Positions 6,116 to 9,571 of a stretch of 9,571 bases of DNA are shown here, piece by piece. The stretch comes from an uncultured Burkholderiales bacterium (lineage in GTDB: Bacteria; Pseudomonadota; Gammaproteobacteria; Burkholderiales; Burkholderiaceae_C). Each line of letters begins with the position of its first letter. Within the stretch, counting starts at the first letter, position 1. The stretch lies in contig CAIYKK010000152.1 of NCBI GenBank assembly GCA_903926695.1, positions 1 to 9,571 on the forward strand, in the 5' to 3' direction. Under the pieces are notes generated by a model. That model saw only the letters and a list, made by a program, of their open reading frames with translations. It made no database searches and was not told the origin of the DNA. A program made the position numbers and the translations under genes.

Positions 6116-7036
6116 TCAGGCTTTGGCGTGTTTTTTGGCTTTGGAGGATTTGGGAGCGGCAGCACTGGGGTGCTTGCTCGCTGACTGTTTTTTGGCGGTC
6201 TGCGCTTTGGCCGTTTGTGTTTTAGCCGCTTTTGCTTTAGCAGTTTGGCCTTTCGCCGTTTGTGCTTTGGCGGCTTTTCCTTTGGCCGTTTTTCCTTTGG
6301 CCGTTTCGCTTTTGGCGACTGGACCCTTGGGGATCTGCTTTTTCACATCCTGTTTTTTGCTGTTGTGCTTTTGGGTTTCGACCAGCTTGTGTTTGCCGGG
6401 CCTCAACGCACGCACGGGAGGGTCACTTTCAGCGAGGGCCAGTGGCGCTGCGGCCTGAAGCGCTGAGGCCTGGAGCGCTGAGGCCTGAAAGGAGGTTGTC
6501 ATTGCCTCGGGGACACGCCGGGCGCCGTCAAAGCGGCCTTGCCAGTAATCCATGTCCATGCTGTCGATGCGCACTTCGGAGCCGGGCTTGGGCGAGTGGA
6601 TAAATTTGCCTTCGCCGACATAAATCCCGACATGGCTGAAAGCGCGGCGCATGGTGTTAAAAAACACCAGATCACCGGGGCGCAGATCTGTTTTGTGGAT
6701 ACGCTGGGTGACGTAGGCCTGCTCTTCGGCCTTGCGCGGCAGCAGCAGGCCAATGCTCTTTTGATAGACCGAACGCACAAAGCCGCTGCAGTCAAAACCG
6801 TTCTCTGCGGTGCTGCCGCCACGCCGGTAAGGAACGCCGATGAGGTCTATGGCATCGCCGACCAGATCGCTGGCTTTGAGGCTGACGTTTTGCCGAACCT
6901 GGTCGATGTGCGTCAGGATGCCGCTGTTGGCTGACGCTTTGGTGGTGTTTTCGCTGCTACTGTCAGGCGCGGCGTGTGTACTGCAGCTCCAGAGCGCGGC
7001 AACAGTCATCACAAGAGAAAGGCTTATTTTTCGCAT
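6116..7036 (-). CDS. Secreted NlpC/P60 peptidoglycan peptidase with Lys/Ala-repeat tail
   Basis: Predicted periplasmic C40-family cysteine peptidase cutting peptide cross-links or stems of peptidoglycan. From ATG 7036 the product is 306 residues: signal peptide MRKISLSLVMTVAALWSCSTHA (cleavage expected after residue 22), linker, and the NlpC/P60 domain at about 54-176. Catalytic residues visible are Cys83 in FDCSGF, His135 in SHVGIYV and His147 in FIHSPK. PGDLVFF (120-126) is also typical. After the domain come two QASAL repeats (184-193), then a lysine-rich region and eight pentapeptides TAKxK/Q (245-284), ending KSSKAKKHAKA. This long basic tail is not part of the family and may bind polyanions such as the cell wall or membrane surface. 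The frame extends upstream to 7306, but that part has no coding character; ATG 7048 (four residues longer) is an alternative start, and neither has a clear Shine-Dalgarno. The gene is divergent from the MlaE-family operon. Confidence 0.85.
   Translation of the reverse strand: MRKISLSLVMTVAALWSCSTHAAPDSSSENTTKASANSGILTHIDQVRQNVSLKASDLVGDAIDLIGVPYRRGGSTAENGFDCSGFVRSVYQKSIGLLLPRKAEEQAYVTQRIHKTDLRPGDLVFFNTMRRAFSHVGIYVGEGKFIHSPKPGSEVRIDSMDMDYWQGRFDGARRVPEAMTTSFQASALQASALQAAAPLALAESDPPVRALRPGKHKLVETQKHNSKKQDVKKQIPKGPVAKSETAKGKTAKGKAAKAQTAKGQTAKAKAAKTQTAKAQTAKKQSASKHPSAAAPKSSKAKKHAKA
6185..6304 (-). repeat. Eight 15-bp tandem units encoding TAKxK/Q pentapeptides
   Basis: On the minus strand the codons read TAKGK, TAKGK, AAKAQ, TAKGQ, TAKAK, AAKTQ, TAKAQ, TAKKQ without interruption: eight in-frame 15-base units. 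The units differ at the fourth and fifth residues and at silent positions, so this is a degenerate repeat rather than a fresh expansion. Lysine is mostly AAA, which makes the stretch more AT-rich than the surrounding genes. Confidence 0.85.
6452..6490 (-). repeat. 15-bp repeat, 2.6 copies, encoding QASAL units
   Basis: GGCCTGAAGCGCTGA (6452-6466), GGCCTGGAGCGCTGA (6467-6481) and GGCCTGAAA (6482-6490) are near-identical consecutive units. On the minus strand they encode the QASAL QASAL stretch between the peptidase domain and the basic tail. Only one base differs between the two full copies, suggesting a recent duplication and possible length variation between strains. Confidence 0.8.
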
Positions 7037-7162
7037 GGCGCAGAGCATACTTGAAGAAATATGGGTAAATCGAACAGTTGGTAACTTGATTTGTAACACT
7101 CGGCAGCAATTTTCAGGCCATTGACTGAACCTTGCGCTTGCACAAGAAGCCATCAACAGCGC

Positions 7163-7210
7163 GTCAAAACAGCATAAAACATTTTGACACACCAAAGAAA
7201 GCGCTATACG
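7163..7210 (+). promoter_or_regulatory. Putative promoter with overlapping dyad upstream of the MlaE-family operon
   Basis: GTCAAAA (7163-7169) and TTTTGAC (7182-7188) form a perfect 7-base inverted repeat with a 12-base AT-rich spacer. The right arm overlaps a consensus -35 TTGACA at 7184-7189, and TATACG at 7205-7210 could be the -10, although 15 bases of spacing is short. A regulator bound to the dyad would occlude this promoter. No matching minus-strand promoter for the NlpC/P60 gene was found with confidence. Confidence 0.4.
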
Positions 7211-7239
7211 ACCATTGGTCGGCCAGTCGGGTGCCCCGT

Positions 7240-7265
7240 CATCAAAACACTGCCGTTTTGTGATG
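7240..7265 (+). other. Inverted repeat/stem-loop in the leader of the MlaE-family operon
   Basis: CATCAAAAC (7240-7248) pairs with GTTTTGTGATG (7255-7265), leaving a 2-base bulge on the right arm and a 6-base loop ACTGCC. It lies downstream of the proposed promoter and 31 bases before the permease start, so it would be in the mRNA leader. No T-run follows on either strand, so it is not an intrinsic terminator; an operator or leader structure is possible. Confidence 0.45.
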
Positions 7266-7296
7266 CTGAAACCGGGCTGCCCGCTATCATGGCTGC

Positions 7297-8109
7297 ATGA
7301 TTGCAAACCCTTCCTGGCTCGGCCTGCTGACGCGCATCAGCCGGATGGCGCAGCGCTGGCTCATCGAGTGGTGGCGCTTGGCGCATCTGGGCGCGGTGCT
7401 GATTGTGCTGACGCTCTCGCCGTCGAGTTACAGCCGCGAGAGCCGCCTGGCGCTGGGGCGCCATATCTATCTGAACACCGCGCCCATCCTGCTGGGTTTT
7501 TCGGTGCTGTGCGCGCTGGTGACGGTGGTGCTTACACGCATCGTGCTGGTCACGGCGCTGAGCTACGGCCTGTCGCAGTACGCGCTGCAGGTGGTGATCC
7601 GGGTGCTGGTGCTCGAACTCATTCCGCTGACCAGCGCGCTGTTTGTGGCCATGCGCTGCACCATTCCCGATGGTGCTGAGCTGATGGCCATGCAGGCCAG
7701 CGGCGAACTCGACGACATGCGCAGCCAGGGCATTGATCCGGTGCGCTGCGAGGTGCTGCCGCGTGTGGTGGCGGGCATGTTCGCAGGGATCACGCTGGCG
7801 GCGCTGAGCTGTGTGGTGGCGGTGGTCGTGGCTTATGTGGCGGCGTATGGCTTTTCGGTGTCCGGCGCGGCGGCTTACACCCGGCTGTTCGGGCAGGTGT
7901 TCAGCCCGGCGGTGACGCTTATTTTTCTGCTCAAGACTTTCTTCTTTTCTCTGGCCGTGTCGCTCATTCCGATGGCGTCGGCGCTGTACGGCCTGCCCGG
8001 ACGGTTTCGCACCAGCGTCCGCACCAGCGCGGAAATGCGCGGACTGGTGCGCCTGTTTGCCGTGATCCTGCTGATTGAAATTGCCTCGCTCGTCGGCAAC
8101 TACTATTGA
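7297..8109 (+). CDS. MlaE-family ABC transporter permease (divergent subtype)
   Basis: An inner-membrane permease of the MlaE/MCE-transporter class, which moves phospholipids or other hydrophobic molecules between the inner membrane and the envelope together with an MCE protein and an ATPase. The 270 residues show the usual plan: an amphipathic and hydrophobic N-terminus (20-42), membrane segments at about 60-83, 95-120, 155-185, 200-228 and 248-267, and a cytoplasmic coupling segment ending GELDDMRSQGIDPVRCEVLPRVVAG (136-160), equivalent to the ALxxMGxDPxxYLVxPRxxA motif of MlaE. The loop before it (LIPLTSALFVAMR) corresponds to ELGPVLTALIVAGR but is clearly divergent, so calling it MlaE itself would overstate it. 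The start codon overlaps the stop of a three-codon mini-frame (ATG 7289 to TGA 7298-7300), and the Shine-Dalgarno is poor. It leads an operon with the MCE gene 22 bases downstream. Confidence 0.82.
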   Translation: MIANPSWLGLLTRISRMAQRWLIEWWRLAHLGAVLIVLTLSPSSYSRESRLALGRHIYLNTAPILLGFSVLCALVTVVLTRIVLVTALSYGLSQYALQVVIRVLVLELIPLTSALFVAMRCTIPDGAELMAMQASGELDDMRSQGIDPVRCEVLPRVVAGMFAGITLAALSCVVAVVVAYVAAYGFSVSGAAAYTRLFGQVFSPAVTLIFLLKTFFFSLAVSLIPMASALYGLPGRFRTSVRTSAEMRGLVRLFAVILLIEIASLVGNYY

Positions 8110-8131
8110 ATCGAACCGGAAAATCCCCGCC

Positions 8132-9181
8132 ATGAGTTCACCCCAAGCGCCTTTGCCGCCGCCCGGCGCCGATCCCAGCCGCCCCGATTCCGGCATTGAT
8201 CCCGGCCCGCAGCCCGCCCACAGCCCGGCCCGAGGCATTGCGCCGTCCGAGCCGGTAGCCAATCTGGAATTCAAGGCGCGGCTGTTGATGCTGTTCATGC
8301 TGCTGCTCGTGGGCGGCTCGGCGCTGTATGTGCTGTACGCACGCGGCGCGTTTGAGTCCACCCAGCGCCTCGTGCTCATGGCCGAAAACGCCGAAGGCGT
8401 GACCGTGGGCATGGACATGACGTTTTCCGGCTTTCCGATTGGCCGCGTGCAGCGCGTCGAACTGGCCGAAGACGGCAAGGCGCGCCTGCTGATGGACGTT
8501 GCCGCCAAGGACGCTCACTGGCTGCGCACGACCAGCGTGTTCACCCTGGTGCGCGGCATTGTGGGCGGGCCGAGTCTGCGGGCGTATTCGGGCGTGCTCA
8601 CCGACCCGCCGCTGCCCAACGGCGCAATGCGCACCGTGTTGCAGGGCGACGCCAGCGCGGAAATCCCGCAGGTGATTTCAGCGGTCAAGATGCTGATCGA
8701 CAACCTCAACACCATGACCGGCGAGAACGGCTCAATCGGCGCGGCGCTGTCCAATGTGCAGCGGCTGACGTACCGGCTCAACGGCCCCGGCGGCGCGCTC
8801 ACGGTGCTGATGGGCAGCGAAGCCGAGGCGAAAAAAATCTTTCTCACGCTGGAGCGCACCAACACGCTGCTGGCCCGGCTCGACGTACTGGCGGGCAAGG
8901 CCGACACCCAGGTGTTCGGCGCGAAGGGCGTGATGCCGGAAACCCGCGCCACCGTCGCCCAGCTCAATGCCATGCTCGGCGAGGCCCGCACCAGCCTGAA
9001 AAAAGTCGATGCGATTTTGGTCGATGCTCAGGCGATCAGCGCCAACGCCAAAGAGGCTTCGGTCGATTTGAGCGCCCTGCGCAGCGAAGTCGATGCCAGC
9101 CTGCGCAAGGTCGAAAGCCTGGTGACCGAAATCAACCGCAAATGGCCTTTTGCCCGCGACGTGGAGATCAAACTGCCGTGA
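8132..9181 (+). CDS. MCE/MlaD domain protein of the envelope lipid transporter
   Basis: A membrane-anchored periplasmic substrate-binding subunit, predicted to form the ring that shuttles lipids for the neighbouring permease. From ATG 8132 the protein has 349 residues: a proline-rich cytoplasmic N-terminus (1-45), one membrane helix (about 50-70, RLLMLFMLLLVGGSALYVLYA), the MCE/MlaD domain (about 77-172, with AENAEGVTVGMDMTFSGFPIGRVQRVEL as its conserved core) and a long helical C-terminus (180-340) of heptad-like character, as in MCE proteins whose helices build a channel or needle. ATG 8132 is preferred over the in-frame ATG 8075 because the latter would overlap the permease by 35 bases and add a non-family extension; GGAAAA lies about 12 bases upstream. 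Its TGA overlaps the GTG of the next gene. Identification of the MCE domain is firm; the lipid substrate is unknown. Confidence 0.85.
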   Translation: MSSPQAPLPPPGADPSRPDSGIDPGPQPAHSPARGIAPSEPVANLEFKARLLMLFMLLLVGGSALYVLYARGAFESTQRLVLMAENAEGVTVGMDMTFSGFPIGRVQRVELAEDGKARLLMDVAAKDAHWLRTTSVFTLVRGIVGGPSLRAYSGVLTDPPLPNGAMRTVLQGDASAEIPQVISAVKMLIDNLNTMTGENGSIGAALSNVQRLTYRLNGPGGALTVLMGSEAEAKKIFLTLERTNTLLARLDVLAGKADTQVFGAKGVMPETRATVAQLNAMLGEARTSLKKVDAILVDAQAISANAKEASVDLSALRSEVDASLRKVESLVTEINRKWPFARDVEIKLP

Positions 9182-9571
9182 AAACTACGAAGAAATCTTT
9201 ACCTATCCGTCGGAAAGCCAAGATTTGCAAATTTAACGGTGACACCATTTTGTTGTTGGCCTTCGCGGGGCTGATCAGCGCCTGCAGCAGCGGCCCGAAA
9301 CCGCCCGACTGGCAAATCGACGCCAAAAGCGCGATGGAGCGCTCTGTCGCCGCTTACCTTGAAGGCAACAGCCGCGTGGAAGCGGCCGAACTGGTGCAGG
9401 CCCGCAGTCAGCTCGCCCGCACTGGCCGCGCCGACTTATTGGCTACGGCGGAATTGCTGCACTGCGCCAGCCGCGTGGCCAGTCTGGTGTTTGAGCCGTG
9501 CGCCGGTTTTGAGCCGCTGCGCCCGGATGCGCTGGCAGCGCAGCGCGCTTACGCCGATTACCTGCGCGGCC
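9178..9571 (+). CDS. Lipoprotein of the MCE operon (partial, cut at the window edge)
   Basis: An open frame begins with GTG 9178, overlapping the MCE gene stop (GTGA), and runs to the window end for 131 codons. Residues 1-35 are a basic n-region (KTTKKS, RRKAK) and a hydrophobic stretch ILLLAFAGLISA followed by Cys36, a lipobox of the LISAC type, so the mature protein should be a lipid-anchored envelope protein beginning CSSGPKPPDWQID. The mature part seen is helix-rich (AMERSVAAYLEGNSRVEAAELVQARSQLA) and contains two further cysteines. It does not resemble the PqiC/LptE-like auxiliary lipoproteins that often end such operons; I do not recognise the family. Overlap with the MCE gene strongly suggests it works with the transporter, perhaps at the outer membrane side. 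Confidence 0.75.
   Translation, partial: MKTTKKSLPIRRKAKICKFNGDTILLLAFAGLISACSSGPKPPDWQIDAKSAMERSVAAYLEGNSRVEAAELVQARSQLARTGRADLLATAELLHCASRVASLVFEPCAGFEPLRPDALAAQRAYADYLRG

Noticed and set aside
5740..6165. Open frame through the TnpB remnant in another minus-strand frame
   Set aside because: Only the short CAPC segment relates to TnpB; the rest is out of frame with the conserved zinc-knuckle and RuvC sequence.
7037..7306. Upstream extension of the NlpC/P60 protein to 7306
   Set aside because: It would bury the signal peptide 90 residues inside the protein and overlap the permease start; the sequence has no coding character.
7204..8508. Minus-strand open frame of 434 codons across the permease and MCE genes
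   Set aside because: It spans two well-supported plus-strand genes and the gap between them; the product is rich in His/Gln/Arg without domains.

Overview
The window is GC-rich, tightly packed DNA that looks like a chromosomal segment of a betaproteobacterium. The E. coli-type glutamate-cysteine ligase, the YlqF/RbgA GTPase, a TacAT-like toxin-antitoxin pair and an MlaE/MCE transport cluster, together with codon use, suggest Burkholderiales, perhaps Comamonadaceae. That placement is inference from gene style, not from a marker gene.

Layout. (1) Bases 1-1238, plus strand: the 3' end of an unrecognised gene is joined by a 4-base ATGA overlap to a galactokinase whose two signature motifs carry unusual substitutions. 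(2) 1235-2095, plus: a two-gene toxin-antitoxin module (DUF1778/ribbon-helix-helix antitoxin and GNAT acetyltransferase toxin) with its own promoter-operator. (3) 2201-3775, plus: gshA, first step of glutathione synthesis. (4) 3775-4362, minus: two tiny genes, a two-helix membrane protein followed by a cysteine-rich Oxidored-like protein, ending in an intrinsic terminator that abuts the gshA stop codon. (5) 4587-5540, plus: ylqF/rbgA, a circularly permuted GTPase of 50S ribosome assembly. (6) 5541-6115: a gene-poor scar holding the last 78 codons of an IS200/IS605-type TnpB on the minus strand with a well-preserved right-end hairpin. (7) 6116-7036, minus: a secreted NlpC/P60 peptidase with a long lysine/alanine repeat tail. 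(8) 7037-7296: divergent regulatory region with two inverted repeats sharing CAAAA/TTTTG cores. (9) 7297-9571, plus: MlaE-family permease, MCE-domain protein and a lipoprotein cut by the window edge, read as one operon of an envelope lipid transporter.

How the parts relate. Genes in blocks 1, 2, 4 and 9 are tied by overlaps or short gaps. The divergent pair in blocks 7-9 both concern the cell envelope (peptidoglycan hydrolysis and lipid transport). The MCE cluster lacks an ATPase gene between permease and MCE gene, so either the ATPase lies downstream of the window or is supplied from elsewhere. I found no rRNA, tRNA or CRISPR array. The most notable points are the galactokinase substitutions, the polycationic tail on the NlpC/P60 enzyme, the TnpB/right-end remnant, and the ATPase-less MCE cluster.
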